The translations under genes and the position numbers were made by a program. The notes under the pieces were generated by a model. That model did not search any database, was not told where the DNA came from, and saw only the letters and a program-made list of their open reading frames with translations. Positions 52,556-61,913 of a stretch of 64,000 nt of DNA are shown piece after piece; within the stretch, counting starts at the first letter, position 1, and every line of letters starts with the position of its first letter. Source of the DNA: Pectobacterium colocasium (GTDB taxonomy: Bacteria; Pseudomonadota; Gammaproteobacteria; Enterobacterales; Enterobacteriaceae); NCBI RefSeq assembly GCF_020181655.1, contig NZ_CP084032.1:2604001-2668000 (forward strand), read 5' to 3'.

Positions 52556-54654
52556 ATCTGCTGATTACCTGGCTGAACCGCATTGCGCTAAGCGCGATGC
52601 AGCGCTCCGAGGTCGTTGGTGCGGTCATCGTGATGTCTATCGTCTTCATGATGATCATCCCGCTGCCTACCGGCCTGATCGATGTGCTCATCGCGCTCAA
52701 TATTTGCGCCTCTTCCCTGCTGATCGTGCTCGCGATGTATCTGCCGAAGCCGCTGGCCTTCTCGACGTTTCCGGCGGTGCTGCTGCTGACCACCATGTTC
52801 CGACTGGCGATCTCGATTTCCACCACGCGCCAAATCCTGCTCCAACAGGATGGTGGCCATATCGTTGAAGCCTTCGGTAACTATGTAGTGGGCGGGAATC
52901 TGGCGGTCGGTCTGGTGATCTTCCTGATTCTGACAGTGGTGAACTTTCTGGTGATCACCAAAGGCTCCGAGCGCGTGGCCGAAGTGGCGGCACGTTTCAC
53001 GCTGGATGCGATGCCCGGTAAACAGATGTCCATCGACAGCGATCTGCGTGCGGGATTAATCGAAGCCCACCAGGCTAGGCAGCGGCGCGAGAATCTGGCC
53101 AAAGAGAGTCAGCTGTTCGGGGCGATGGACGGGGCGATGAAGTTCGTCAAAGGCGATGCCATTGCGTCGCTGGTTATCGTGTTCATCAACATGATCGGCG
53201 GTTTTGCCATCGGGGTTTTGCAGCACAACATGGCGGCTTCCGATGCGATGCACGTCTATTCGGTATTGACCATCGGCGACGGACTGATCGCCCAGATCCC
53301 CGCTCTGCTGATATCGCTGACCGCCGGAATGATCATCACCCGCGTCTCGGCCGACGGACAAAAAGTGGATGCCAATATTGGCCGCGAAATTGCGGAGCAG
53401 CTCACCAGCCAGCCCAAAGCGTGGATCATCTCCTCCATCGGCATGTTTGGCTTTGCGCTGCTGCCAGGGATGCCAACGCTAGTGTTTATCGCCATCAGTC
53501 TGGCGTCGCTCGGTAGCGGCTTATTTCAGCTTTGGCGCATCAAACAACAGGGGCAGTTGGATGCCAGCCAGTCGGAAGCGGACAACATGCCTGCCGAACA
53601 GAACGGCTATCAGGATCTGCGGCGTTTCAACCCCACGCGCGCCTATTTGCTGCTGTTTCATCCGGTCTGGCAGGGGCAACCGACCGCGGCGGCGCTGGTG
53701 CAAAATATCCGTCGCCTGCGTAACAGGCTGGTTTATCGCTTTGGCTTTACCCTGCCGTCCTTTGATATCGAATTCAGCGATCGGTTGGCGGAAGATGAAT
53801 TTCAGTTTTGCGTTTATGAAATTCCCTATGTGAAAGCCACGTTGGTTACCGACCAGATGGCCGTTGCCAGCGGTGCTGTCGCACAGGCCAATGACACACT
53901 CGCCACACCGGGGCACACATTGCGGGATGAAAGCCAATGGCTTTGGTTGCCGCTGGCACACGTCGCACAGCAGCCGGACGATGTGCCGCGCTGGACGGCG
54001 GATGAACTGATTCTGGCGCGTATGGAACAGGCCATTCATCGTACCGGTTCGCAGTTTATCGGCTTGCAGGAAACCAAATCCATTCTGGCCTGGCTGGAGA
54101 GCGAACAACCGGAATTGGCGCAGGAGCTACAGCGCATCATGCCGCTCTCCCGCTTTGCCAGCGTGCTGCAACGGCTGGCTTCCGAACGCGTGCCGCTTCG
54201 TTCCGTGCGCCCTATCGCCGAGGCGTTGATTGAAGTCGGCCAGCACGAACGGGATACGCTGGCGCTGACCGACTACGTGCGTCTGGCGCTCAAATCGCAA
54301 ATCTGCCACCAGTACAGCGACGAAAACAGTCTGGCCGTCTGGCTGCTAACGCCGGAAAGTGAGGAGCTACTGCGCGATGCGCTGCGCCAGACGCAGAATG
54401 AAACCTTCTTCGCCCTGACGCAGGACTACGCCTCAACGCTGCTCAGTCAGCTACGGCAGGCATTTCCGCCGTTCTCCTCGCAGCGCAGTCTGGTGCTGGT
54501 GGCGCAGGATCTGCGCAGCCCGCTGCGCACATTGCTACAGGACGAATTTCACCACGTTCCGGTGCTGTCCTTCACCGAACTGGAATCCACGCTGTCGATC
54601 AACGTCATCGGACGCCTTGATCTTTACGACTCCCCTGACCCCTTTAGCGCATAG
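52552..54654 (+). CDS. hrcV: HrcV, export gate protein (SctV/FHIPEP)
   Basis: This 700-residue inner-membrane protein of the FHIPEP family has about eight membrane segments in residues 15-320 (for example VVGAVIVMSIVFMMIIPLPTG and ISLTAGMIITRVSADG). The conserved cytoplasmic loop is RVAEVAARFTLDAMPGKQMSIDSDLRAG. The C-terminal cytoplasmic domain (~residues 360-700) forms the nonameric ring that receives chaperone-substrate complexes. FHIPEP motifs and length are standard. It overlaps hrpJ by 4 bases and precedes hrpQ by 9 bp. Confidence 0.98.
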   Translation: MNLLITWLNRIALSAMQRSEVVGAVIVMSIVFMMIIPLPTGLIDVLIALNICASSLLIVLAMYLPKPLAFSTFPAVLLLTTMFRLAISISTTRQILLQQDGGHIVEAFGNYVVGGNLAVGLVIFLILTVVNFLVITKGSERVAEVAARFTLDAMPGKQMSIDSDLRAGLIEAHQARQRRENLAKESQLFGAMDGAMKFVKGDAIASLVIVFINMIGGFAIGVLQHNMAASDAMHVYSVLTIGDGLIAQIPALLISLTAGMIITRVSADGQKVDANIGREIAEQLTSQPKAWIISSIGMFGFALLPGMPTLVFIAISLASLGSGLFQLWRIKQQGQLDASQSEADNMPAEQNGYQDLRRFNPTRAYLLLFHPVWQGQPTAAALVQNIRRLRNRLVYRFGFTLPSFDIEFSDRLAEDEFQFCVYEIPYVKATLVTDQMAVASGAVAQANDTLATPGHTLRDESQWLWLPLAHVAQQPDDVPRWTADELILARMEQAIHRTGSQFIGLQETKSILAWLESEQPELAQELQRIMPLSRFASVLQRLASERVPLRSVRPIAEALIEVGQHERDTLALTDYVRLALKSQICHQYSDENSLAVWLLTPESEELLRDALRQTQNETFFALTQDYASTLLSQLRQAFPPFSSQRSLVLVAQDLRSPLRTLLQDEFHHVPVLSFTELESTLSINVIGRLDLYDSPDPFSA

Positions 54655-54663
54655 GAATACACC

Positions 54664-55599
54664 ATGTTTGAATTACGCGTGTTGACTGGTTTACATCGCG
54701 GTGCGGCGCTGCCGCTCTGTGGCAACGCCTGGCGCCTCGGCGCCGCCGATGATGCCGATCTCGTGCTTTACGATCCCGGCATAGCGCCGTATCACAGCCA
54801 GTTGGAGAAGACCGCTGACGGCTGGGCGCTCAACGCACAGGATGGCACCGTATGTAATGCGGAAGGCCATACTGTCGAACACATTGAAGCGCTACCGCCT
54901 GGCACACCGTTTGCGCTGGGGCAGATTTGGCTCTGCATCGTGGCAGCCGATACCCCGTGGCCTGATGAAAGCGAGCCAGCATCGGTACCGGAGGAGAGGG
55001 TTCCTCCCACGGAAGACGTCGTAACCGCTGATGCCTCGCCGGTTCATCCTATATCACCTATCCCCACTTCCTTGCCACGCCTGCCGCTGTGGGCCAAAGC
55101 CAGCTATCTGCTGCTTGGCGCGCTGCTGTTGGTGATGGTCGGCAGTTGGCAGTTGCAAGAGAGTGTCGCGATGCCTGCCGCTCCGCCGCCGCAGGATACC
55201 CGTAAACCCCTCAGCACCCTGCCACAGCTGGAAAGCACGCTGCGCATCATGTTGCAAGAGCGGGAACTGAGCGCGGCCGTGAAAGTGGCTGCGTATCAGG
55301 ATCGCCTCACGCTTACCGGACAATTAACGCCGGACGATCAAAAAAAGCTGGAACGGATGCTCGCCCAACTCCACCAACGTTATAGAACCGCGCTGTCCGT
55401 GGATAACCGGACGCAACTGAAAACGGAGCAACTGCCGTTTCAGATCGTTCAGGTCACCAGCGGATCCCGCGCCAACGTCGTCACGGCGGACGGCCAGCGC
55501 TTTTTCATCGGCGATGAGATCGACAACCTGCGTCTGGTGAAAATTGATGAGCACCAGATTGAATTCAGCGGCAGACAACAGATAACGGTGAACTGGTAA
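54664..55599 (+). CDS. hrpQ: HrpQ, inner-membrane ring protein (SctD)
   Basis: This 311-residue protein has an N-terminal cytoplasmic FHA-like domain (FELRVLTGLHRGAALPLCGNAWRLGAADDADLVLYDPGI), a Pro/Thr-rich linker and one membrane helix (ASYLLLGALLLVMVGSW, about residue 150). A periplasmic ring-building part follows (VKVAAYQDRLTLTGQLTPDDQKKLERML). SctD forms the outer ring of the inner-membrane platform around HrcJ and connects to the C-ring through the FHA domain. The stop and the hrcN start overlap as TAATG. Confidence 0.95.
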   Translation: MFELRVLTGLHRGAALPLCGNAWRLGAADDADLVLYDPGIAPYHSQLEKTADGWALNAQDGTVCNAEGHTVEHIEALPPGTPFALGQIWLCIVAADTPWPDESEPASVPEERVPPTEDVVTADASPVHPISPIPTSLPRLPLWAKASYLLLGALLLVMVGSWQLQESVAMPAAPPPQDTRKPLSTLPQLESTLRIMLQERELSAAVKVAAYQDRLTLTGQLTPDDQKKLERMLAQLHQRYRTALSVDNRTQLKTEQLPFQIVQVTSGSRANVVTADGQRFFIGDEIDNLRLVKIDEHQIEFSGRQQITVNW

Positions 55600-56966
55600 T
55601 GCAGACTCAACCTTCTTCTTTTCCCCTGCTCGATCAGTGGGTCGCACAGCAACGCCAGCATCTGGCAGCCTATGCACCCGTGGAGAAAAAAGGCCGCGTC
55701 ATGGCCGTCAGCGGCATCCTACTGGAGTGCAGCCTGCCACAGGCGCGCATTGGCGATCTGTGCTGGGTGGCCCGTCAGGACGATAGCCAGATGATGGCTG
55801 AAGTCGTGGGGTTTAGCCCGGACAATACCTTTCTCTCTGCGCTCGGAGCGCTGGACGGCATCGCTCAGGGTGCCGCCGTGACGCCGTTGTATCAGCCGCA
55901 CTGCATTCAGGTGTCGGATCGTTTGCTGGGCAGCGTGCTGGACGGCTTTGGACGGGCATTGGAAGACGGCGGCGAGAGCGCATTTGTCGAGCCGGGCCAT
56001 GCCACGGGACGCACGCAGCCGGTGCTGGGCGACGCTCCACCTCCGACGTCCCGACCGCGTATCAGCCAACCGCTCCCCACCGGATTACGCGCCGTCGATG
56101 GCCTGCTTACCATCGGTCAGGGGCAACGCGTCGGCATTTTTGCCGGTGCGGGCTGCGGTAAAACCACGTTGCTGGCCGAGCTGGCGCGTAATACGCCGTG
56201 CGACGCCATCGTTTTCGGGCTGATTGGCGAACGTGGCCGTGAACTGCGTGAGTTTCTCGATCACGAACTGGACGACGAACTGCGCAGCCGCACTGTGCTG
56301 GTGTGTTCGACCTCCGATCGCAGCAGCATGGAACGTGCCCGCGCGGCATTCACCGCCACCGCCATAGCCGAGGCTTACCGAGCCGAAGGTCGTCAGGTGC
56401 TGCTGATTATTGATTCCCTGACGCGTTTCGCCCGCGCCCAGCGCGAAATCGGTCTGGCGCTCGGCGAACCGCAGGGGCGTGGCGGGCTGCCACCGTCGGT
56501 CTATACGTTGCTGCCGCGTCTGGTTGAACGCGCCGGACAAACGGAAGACGGCGCCATCACCGCGCTCTATTCCGTTCTGATCGAGCAGGATTCCATGAAC
56601 GACCCCGTCGCCGACGAAGTACGTTCGCTGATTGACGGGCACATTGTGCTCGCCCGGCGGCTGGCGGAACAGGGGCACTATCCGGCTATCGACGTGCTGG
56701 CGAGCCTAAGCCGCACCATGAGTAACGTCGTGGATACCGATCACACCCGCCATGCCGGCGGTGTGCGACGTCTAATGGCAGCCTACAAGCAGGTCGAGAT
56801 GCTGATTCGCCTCGGCGAATATCAGCCCGGTCATGACGTGCTAACGGATTCCGCCGTCAATGCCCATGCAGAAATCACGCAGTTTCTGCGTCAGTCGATG
56901 CGTGAACCGATGCCTTATGGCGTGATTCAACAACAGCTCGCCGGAGTCAGCCGCTATGCCCCATAA
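55599..56966 (+). CDS. hrcN: HrcN, T3S ATPase (SctN)
   Basis: This 455-residue F1-beta-like ATPase has Walker A (FAGAGCGKTTLL), Walker B (QVLLIIDSLTRFARAQ), the conserved ERGRELREF and the LPRLVERAGQ segment. It unfolds and releases substrates from chaperones, using HrpE as stator and HrpO as central stalk. The N-terminal beta barrel (residues ~20-100) and C-terminal helical domain are complete. Length is normal. It overlaps hrpQ by one base and hrpO by 11. Confidence 0.98.
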   Translation: MQTQPSSFPLLDQWVAQQRQHLAAYAPVEKKGRVMAVSGILLECSLPQARIGDLCWVARQDDSQMMAEVVGFSPDNTFLSALGALDGIAQGAAVTPLYQPHCIQVSDRLLGSVLDGFGRALEDGGESAFVEPGHATGRTQPVLGDAPPPTSRPRISQPLPTGLRAVDGLLTIGQGQRVGIFAGAGCGKTTLLAELARNTPCDAIVFGLIGERGRELREFLDHELDDELRSRTVLVCSTSDRSSMERARAAFTATAIAEAYRAEGRQVLLIIDSLTRFARAQREIGLALGEPQGRGGLPPSVYTLLPRLVERAGQTEDGAITALYSVLIEQDSMNDPVADEVRSLIDGHIVLARRLAEQGHYPAIDVLASLSRTMSNVVDTDHTRHAGGVRRLMAAYKQVEMLIRLGEYQPGHDVLTDSAVNAHAEITQFLRQSMREPMPYGVIQQQLAGVSRYAP

Positions 56967-57393
56967 CACCGAACGTGATGCCGAGTTACAGACCGTGCTG
57001 AACCTGCTGATGCCGATACGCCGCCAACGTTTAAGCCGCAGCGAACGTCAACAACGGCAGGAAGAACAGCAATTAAGGCGAATTGCGCAACAGCAACAAC
57101 ATCATGAACAGCAGGTCGAGCTGCTGCGGCAGGCCAGCCAGGCACAGCGCGACCAGTTTGCCACAGAAACGCAGGGGCAACGCCACACGCTGGAAAACCT
57201 GAAAAAACACCTGGCCGCCGAACAGCGCTTACTCAGCGCGATCGCAACAGAAACGCAGCAGGTGCAGGCCACACAGCAGCAGCACCGCGACCAACAGCGT
57301 CAGGTTGATCACGCCCGAGATGCCACCCGCCAGTGCCAGAAAGCGGTGGAGAAACTCGACTATCTGCTTACGTTACCTCAGGAGCACGTATGA
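56956..57393 (+). CDS. hrpO: HrpO, ATPase central stalk protein (SctO)
   Basis: The 145-residue protein is nearly all coiled coil (RQQRQEEQQLRRIAQQQQ; LENLKKHLAAEQRLLSAIATETQQVQATQQQHRDQ), with very high Gln, Arg and Glu, as in YscO/FliJ-type stalk proteins. It sits inside the HrcN ring and contacts HrcV. It starts inside the end of hrcN and its stop overlaps the hrpP start. Poor sequence conservation is usual for SctO, so the call rests on order and the coiled-coil pattern. Confidence 0.94.
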   Translation: MPHNTERDAELQTVLNLLMPIRRQRLSRSERQQRQEEQQLRRIAQQQQHHEQQVELLRQASQAQRDQFATETQGQRHTLENLKKHLAAEQRLLSAIATETQQVQATQQQHRDQQRQVDHARDATRQCQKAVEKLDYLLTLPQEHV

Positions 57394-57911
57394 ATAACCG
57401 ACAGATTGCGTCATCCGAATCCAAGGCGACGCAGAACGCGCAGGCCGTGCTGCACGGTAAATCCTCTCGCGTAGACGACCCGCAACACATGGATTTCTGG
57501 GAGGCCTTCACGTTTTCAGACGGTTTTGAAGAGGCGTTTTATCAGGACGCGCCAATTTCCTTGTCACCAAGCCATCCCATCAACGGCCCACCGCCGCCGC
57601 AGAGTGAAGCGCCAGACAGCCCACAATATGTGACACCGTCACAGTGGCAGCCACTGCAATGTGAGCTGATTGAAGCAATGGACAACATCTGCGCCCCGCC
57701 GTTTGCTTTTAGCCTGCAACTGCCGCAACTGGGCGATATCGATGCGCGTTTAGCCACGATGGTGCCGCGCGGCTGGGATATCTCCCTGCGTTTCAGTCGG
57801 GAAAGTTACCACCAGTTAAGAGATCGGCGCGAAGCCTGCCGCCATGCGCTCTCCAGCGCGCTGGACTGCCCGATCAACCTGCGTTTTGACGCTAGAGAGT
57901 ATGAGCGATGA
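57390..57911 (+). CDS. hrpP: HrpP, substrate specificity/needle-length protein (SctP)
   Basis: I choose ATG 57390 (MNNRQIASSESK, 173 residues), which overlaps the hrpO stop as ATGA and has AGGAG 5 bases upstream. An in-frame ATG at 57333 lies inside hrpO. The N-terminal half is Ser/Asp/Pro-rich and unstructured. The C-terminal half (LPQLGDIDARLATMVPRGWDISLRFSRESYHQLRDRREACRHALS) is the T3S4-type switch domain. HrpP is secreted early and switches the apparatus from pilin to later substrates. Group I HrpP proteins are shorter than YscP-type rulers, in line with the variable pilus length. Confidence 0.92.
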   Translation: MNNRQIASSESKATQNAQAVLHGKSSRVDDPQHMDFWEAFTFSDGFEEAFYQDAPISLSPSHPINGPPPPQSEAPDSPQYVTPSQWQPLQCELIEAMDNICAPPFAFSLQLPQLGDIDARLATMVPRGWDISLRFSRESYHQLRDRREACRHALSSALDCPINLRFDAREYER

Positions 57912-59065
57912 AACCGAATCTACAGCACATCAAGCGGCTAACGCTGCCGACCTTGCGCGCGCAACACGCGCGCATTCGATCGACATTGGCCACCGGACTC
58001 GCGCTGCCGTTTACCCGTGAGGGACAGGTCGGCCGCTTGCACCTTCAACTGGCCACGGAAAGCAGTCTGCCGGAAGCATCGTCCACCGCACAGGCCAGCG
58101 ACTGGCGTAGCGACATCGGTGATATCTCACTGACCGATCCGTTCCCAGTGCTCAGCCTGCTGTCGGATTGCCCGCTGCTGCCCGTCACCGAAGACGATGA
58201 TGCGGCTCAGGAGTGGTACTGGACACTCTACAACCAGTCACTCAATCCCGTACTGCGGGCGCTTGTCGGGGAAATTAACCCGCTGAATCGTTCTACGAAA
58301 CCACGTGATGCAGGAGAGCAACATGGCAGCAGCGTTGCACTCTGCGCCTGGCTCAGCGTGAGCTGGAACGGTATTAGCGTGCGTAGCCGGATGCAGGCCG
58401 CTGACGCCGTCTGGCTGGCGCTGTTTTCCCGCGCTGACTGGCACCGCCAGCGCCGTGAGCTGCCCGCAGGAATGGCGATCGAGGTTCCTCTTACGCTGGC
58501 TGATGCCGTGCTGCCGCTATCCGCATTACTTCGTTTACGTACGGGCGATCTTATTCTCCCCAACCGCCCGTGGTTTACCCCCTCCGGCGAGGGAACGCTG
58601 TCATCCGGCACGCTGCACCTGCACGGGACGCTACAGCTCACCGGGCACGCCCCCTACACCTTTACCGTTACCGACATGGAGACTGTCTCAATGCCTTCGT
58701 CCACTACCGACACGATGCTAGCCGATCCGCATTCCGATGCATCGGCGTTTGAATTCACATCAACAAGTGACACCGTCACGGGTAATTTACCGCCGCTGCC
58801 CGTCACCTTACACCTTCGTTGCGGGAGCTTGACGATGACGCTGACAGAATTGCAGCAGCTTGCCAGCGGTAGCGTGTTAACGCTGCGCGACGTGGTGCCG
58901 GGGCAAGCCTGGCTGTATCACGGCGATACCGCCCTGGCGAGCGGCGATCTGATCGATGTAGAAGGAAGACTGGGGTTACAGATTACCGAGCGTTTTTCCG
59001 CCCCCCCGCAGCATGTCGCGATAGCAGATGAAGAGCACGCCGCCGCACCGGAGTTGGCTCCATGA
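57908..59065 (+). CDS. hrcQ: HrcQ, C-ring/sorting platform protein (SctQ), undivided
   Basis: This 385-residue SctQ is one gene, unlike the split hrcQA/hrcQB of Pseudomonas syringae. The N-terminal ~260 residues contain the variable domain and SPOA1. A Ser/Thr/Asp-rich linker ([18 protein letters not shown]) leads to SPOA2 ([63 protein letters not shown]). Many SctQ genes make an extra C-terminal product from an internal start. Here ATG 58691, codon 262 at the linker, is preceded by GGAG at the right distance and would give 124 residues. The gene overlaps hrpP and hrcR by 4 bases each. Confidence 0.96.
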   Translation: MKPNLQHIKRLTLPTLRAQHARIRSTLATGLALPFTREGQVGRLHLQLATESSLPEASSTAQASDWRSDIGDISLTDPFPVLSLLSDCPLLPVTEDDDAAQEWYWTLYNQSLNPVLRALVGEINPLNRSTKPRDAGEQHGSSVALCAWLSVSWNGISVRSRMQAADAVWLALFSRADWHRQRRELPAGMAIEVPLTLADAVLPLSALLRLRTGDLILPNRPWFTPSGEGTLSSGTLHLHGTLQLTGHAPYTFTVTDMETVSMPSSTTDTMLADPHSDASAFEFTSTSDTVTGNLPPLPVTLHLRCGSLTMTLTELQQLASGSVLTLRDVVPGQAWLYHGDTALASGDLIDVEGRLGLQITERFSAPPQHVAIADEEHAAAPELAP

Positions 59066-59715
59066 CCTCCGGCGCGTTCGACCCGTTGATGTTTGCGCTC
59101 TTTCTGGGCGCCCTCTCCCTGATTCCGCTGATGATGATTGTCTGTACCTGCTTTCTGAAGATTGCGATTGTGCTACTGATTACGCGCAACGCCATCGGGG
59201 TACAACAGGTGCCGCCCAATATGGCGCTGTATGGCATCGCGCTCGCGGCAACGCTGTTTGTCATGGCGCCAGTGTTTCAGGACATCACCAAACGCGTGCA
59301 GGAAAAGCCGCTGGATATGACCGACATCACGTCGCTTCAGGCCAGCGTGACCTACGGACTGGAACCGCTGCAAACCTTTATGTCACGCAACGTTGATCCG
59401 GATATCCTCACCCATCTGCATGAAAACAGCCTGCAAATGTGGCCAGCGTCGCTATCCGAAAAGGTGAATACTCAAAATCTGCTGCTGGTGATTCCGGCGT
59501 TCGTGCTGTCGGAGCTACAGGCTGGGTTCAAAATCGGCTTCCTGATTTACATCCCGTTTATCGTCATCGACCTCATCGTCTCGAATGTGCTGCTGGCGCT
59601 GGGGATGCAAATGGTCGCGCCGATGACGCTCTCGCTACCGTTAAAGCTGCTGCTGTTCGTGCTGGTCAACGGCTGGACGCGGCTGCTGGACGGCCTGTTC
59701 TACAGCTACCTGTGA
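59062..59715 (+). CDS. hrcR: HrcR, export gate protein (SctR/FliP)
   Basis: This 217-residue FliP-family inner-membrane protein has four membrane segments. Signature stretches are [33 protein letters not shown] and [39 protein letters not shown]. It builds the core export channel with HrcS and HrcT. It overlaps hrcQ by 4 bases (ATGA) and ends 7 bp before hrcS. Confidence 0.98.
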   Translation: MTSGAFDPLMFALFLGALSLIPLMMIVCTCFLKIAIVLLITRNAIGVQQVPPNMALYGIALAATLFVMAPVFQDITKRVQEKPLDMTDITSLQASVTYGLEPLQTFMSRNVDPDILTHLHENSLQMWPASLSEKVNTQNLLLVIPAFVLSELQAGFKIGFLIYIPFIVIDLIVSNVLLALGMQMVAPMTLSLPLKLLLFVLVNGWTRLLDGLFYSYL

Positions 59716-59722
59716 GGCCGCG

Positions 59723-59983
59723 ATGGAAATAATCACGCTTTTCCGTCAGGCCATGGTGATGGTCGTCCTGCTCTCCGCGCCGCCGCTGCTGGTTGCGGTG
59801 ATCGTCGGCGTACTGATTTCACTGCTACAGGCGGTGATGCAGTTGCAGGATCAGACGCTGCCTTTCGCCGTTAAACTGATTTCCGTCGGGCTGACGCTGG
59901 CGATTTGCGGGCGCTGGATTGGCGTAGAGCTGATGCAGTTGGCCATTACCGCGTTCAACATGATCGCGCAGACCGGGGTATAA
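59723..59983 (+). CDS. hrcS: HrcS, export gate protein (SctS/FliQ)
   Basis: This 86-residue protein has two membrane helices (MVVLLSAPPLLVAVIVGVLISLLQAV and FAVKLISVGLTLAICGRWIG) with the conserved QAVMQLQDQTLPFAVKL between them, the FliQ hallmark. It forms part of the helical export channel. GTGAGG lies 6 bases before ATG. Confidence 0.97.
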   Translation: MEIITLFRQAMVMVVLLSAPPLLVAVIVGVLISLLQAVMQLQDQTLPFAVKLISVGLTLAICGRWIGVELMQLAITAFNMIAQTGV

Positions 59984-59989
59984 ATCCGC

Positions 59990-60790
59990 ATGATCGCCAC
60001 CATTCAGCACGTTTACGACTTTATCATTGCTATTACGCTCGGCATCGCCCGGCTGTATCCCTGCTTTATTCTGGTGCCGGTTTTTTCTCTCAACGTGCTG
60101 AAAGGCATGATGCGCAACGCCGTGGTGATTTCCCTGACGCTGCTACCTGCCCCCATCGTACAGCAGCAACTTTTGCTGACGCCGCTGTCCTGGCCGATGC
60201 TGCCGGGCCTGTTGCTGAAAGAGCTGATCGTCGGGCTGCTTATCGCGCTGATTCTGGCGATGCCATTCTGGCTGTTTGAATCCGTCGGTGCCCTGTTCGA
60301 TAACCAGCGCGGCGCGCTCATGGGCGGCCAGCTCAACCCCGCGCTGGGTTCGGATGCTACGCCGCTCGGCCATCTGCTGAAGCAGACCCTGATTCTGCTA
60401 CTGATTATCGGTATCGGCCTGAAGGGGCTAACGCAGTTGATTTGGGACAGTTACCAGATCTGGCCGGTGCTGTCCTGGCTGCCCGCGCCGGGTGAAAAAG
60501 GATTTGAGGTTTATCTCAGTCTGCTGGCCGACACCTTCACTCATCTGGTTGTGTACGCCGGGCCGCCGGTCGCGCTGCTACTGCTGTTGGAATTCAGCAT
60601 TGCGCTACTCAGCCTGTATAGCCCACAGCTTCAGGTGTTTGTTCTCTCTATTCCGGCCAAGTGTCTGGTTGGAATGGCATTTTTCATCGTCTACCTGCCG
60701 GTATTACAGTATTTAGGCGACCACAAACTTCAGGGGTTGCCGGATCTTAAGCACCTGCTCCCGCTGCTTTTTACGGCATCAAACAGCTAA
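59990..60790 (+). CDS. hrcT: HrcT, export gate protein (SctT/FliR)
   Basis: This 266-residue FliR-family protein has about six membrane helices, including LYPCFILVPVFSLNVLKGMMRNAVVISLTLLP. The family motif ELIVGLLIALILAMPFWLFESVGALFDNQRGALMGGQLNP is present. It completes the export channel with HrcR and HrcS. The start is ATG 59990, 7 bases after the hrcS stop, with a weak GGGG-type site. Confidence 0.97.
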   Translation: MIATIQHVYDFIIAITLGIARLYPCFILVPVFSLNVLKGMMRNAVVISLTLLPAPIVQQQLLLTPLSWPMLPGLLLKELIVGLLIALILAMPFWLFESVGALFDNQRGALMGGQLNPALGSDATPLGHLLKQTLILLLIIGIGLKGLTQLIWDSYQIWPVLSWLPAPGEKGFEVYLSLLADTFTHLVVYAGPPVALLLLLEFSIALLSLYSPQLQVFVLSIPAKCLVGMAFFIVYLPVLQYLGDHKLQGLPDLKHLLPLLFTASNS

Positions 60791-60803
60791 TCAGGCGGAA
60801 CCG

Positions 60804-61883
60804 ATGAGCGAAAAAACGGAAAAGCCCACAGAGAAAAAGCTGGAAGACGCGCGCCGTAAAGGGGAAGTCGGGCAAAGTCAGGATGTACCCAAACTGCTGA
60901 TCTGCGTCGGCCTGCTGGAATGCGTACTGGCGCTGGCAGACAGCACCATGGGGAAACTGCAAGCGCTGGTGCAACTGCCGCTGCAACGGCTGGATGCCCC
61001 GTTTGCGCAGGTAGCAAAAGAAGTCTTTCATGACGCCGCCGTGCTGGCGGGCACGCTCTGTCTGCTGGCGGCCGCGATCGCCGTACTGCTGCGCGTGGTG
61101 GGCGGTTGGATCCAGTATGGCCCGCTGTTTGCACCCGAAGCGCTGAAGCTCGATCTCAATCGGCTGAATCCGATTAACCAGTTTAAGCAGATGTTTTCGA
61201 TGCGTAAGCTGGTGGAAATGCTGACCAATATCCTGAAAGCGGTGGTGATTGGAACAGTCTTTTATAAAGTGGTGGTGCCGGAGCTGGAAGCGCTGGTTGA
61301 ATTAGCCTATGGCGATCTACACGGTTTCTGGCAAGGGGTGAAAGCGCTATTGACGCGCATTGCCCGTACCACGCTAACAGCACTGCTGGTGCTGTCCGCA
61401 CTGGATTTTGGCCTGCAAAAATATTTCTTTCTCAAGCAGCAGCGTATGAGCCATGAGGATTTACGCAACGAGCACAAGGATTCCGAAGGCGATCCGCACA
61501 TGAAAGGCCACCGCAAATCGCTGGCGCACGAATTGATGAACGAACCCGCCGCGCCGCGCCCCAAAGCGAAAGTCGAAGACGCCGATATGCTGTTGGTTAA
61601 CCCAACGCACTATGCGGTGGGGCTTTACTATCGTCCCGGCAAAACGCCGCTACCGCGCATTTTGTTTAAGCGGGAAGATAGCGCGGCGCAGGAACTCATC
61701 GCGCAGGCGAAAAAAGCCGACATTCCGGTGATTCGCTTCATTTGGCTGACCCGCACGCTCTATCGCACTACGCCGGAGGGCCACTACATTCCACGCGAAA
61801 CGCTTCAGGCCGTGGCGCAGGTGTATCGCGTCCTACGCCAGCTCGAAGACGAGCAAAAACGCGACATTATTGAGATGGAGTGA
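60804..61883 (+). CDS. hrcU: HrcU, autocleaving switch protein (SctU/FlhB)
   Basis: This 359-residue FlhB-family protein starts MSEKTEKPTEKKLEDARRKGEVGQS, the classic N-terminus. Four membrane helices occupy residues 30-210. The cytoplasmic domain has the autocleavage motif NPTH in MLLVNPTHYAVGLYY (cleavage between N and P), followed by the conserved RILFKREDSAAQELIAQAKKADIPVI. Cleavage enables the switch from pilus to effector export, in concert with HrpP. It is the last gene of the operon, convergent with the LysR gene, 30 bp apart; no strong terminator is visible there. Confidence 0.98.
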   Translation: MSEKTEKPTEKKLEDARRKGEVGQSQDVPKLLICVGLLECVLALADSTMGKLQALVQLPLQRLDAPFAQVAKEVFHDAAVLAGTLCLLAAAIAVLLRVVGGWIQYGPLFAPEALKLDLNRLNPINQFKQMFSMRKLVEMLTNILKAVVIGTVFYKVVVPELEALVELAYGDLHGFWQGVKALLTRIARTTLTALLVLSALDFGLQKYFFLKQQRMSHEDLRNEHKDSEGDPHMKGHRKSLAHELMNEPAAPRPKAKVEDADMLLVNPTHYAVGLYYRPGKTPLPRILFKREDSAAQELIAQAKKADIPVIRFIWLTRTLYRTTPEGHYIPRETLQAVAQVYRVLRQLEDEQKRDIIEME

Positions 61884-61913
61884 GGGTGAAAAAGACGTAA
61901 AATCAGCGCGACG

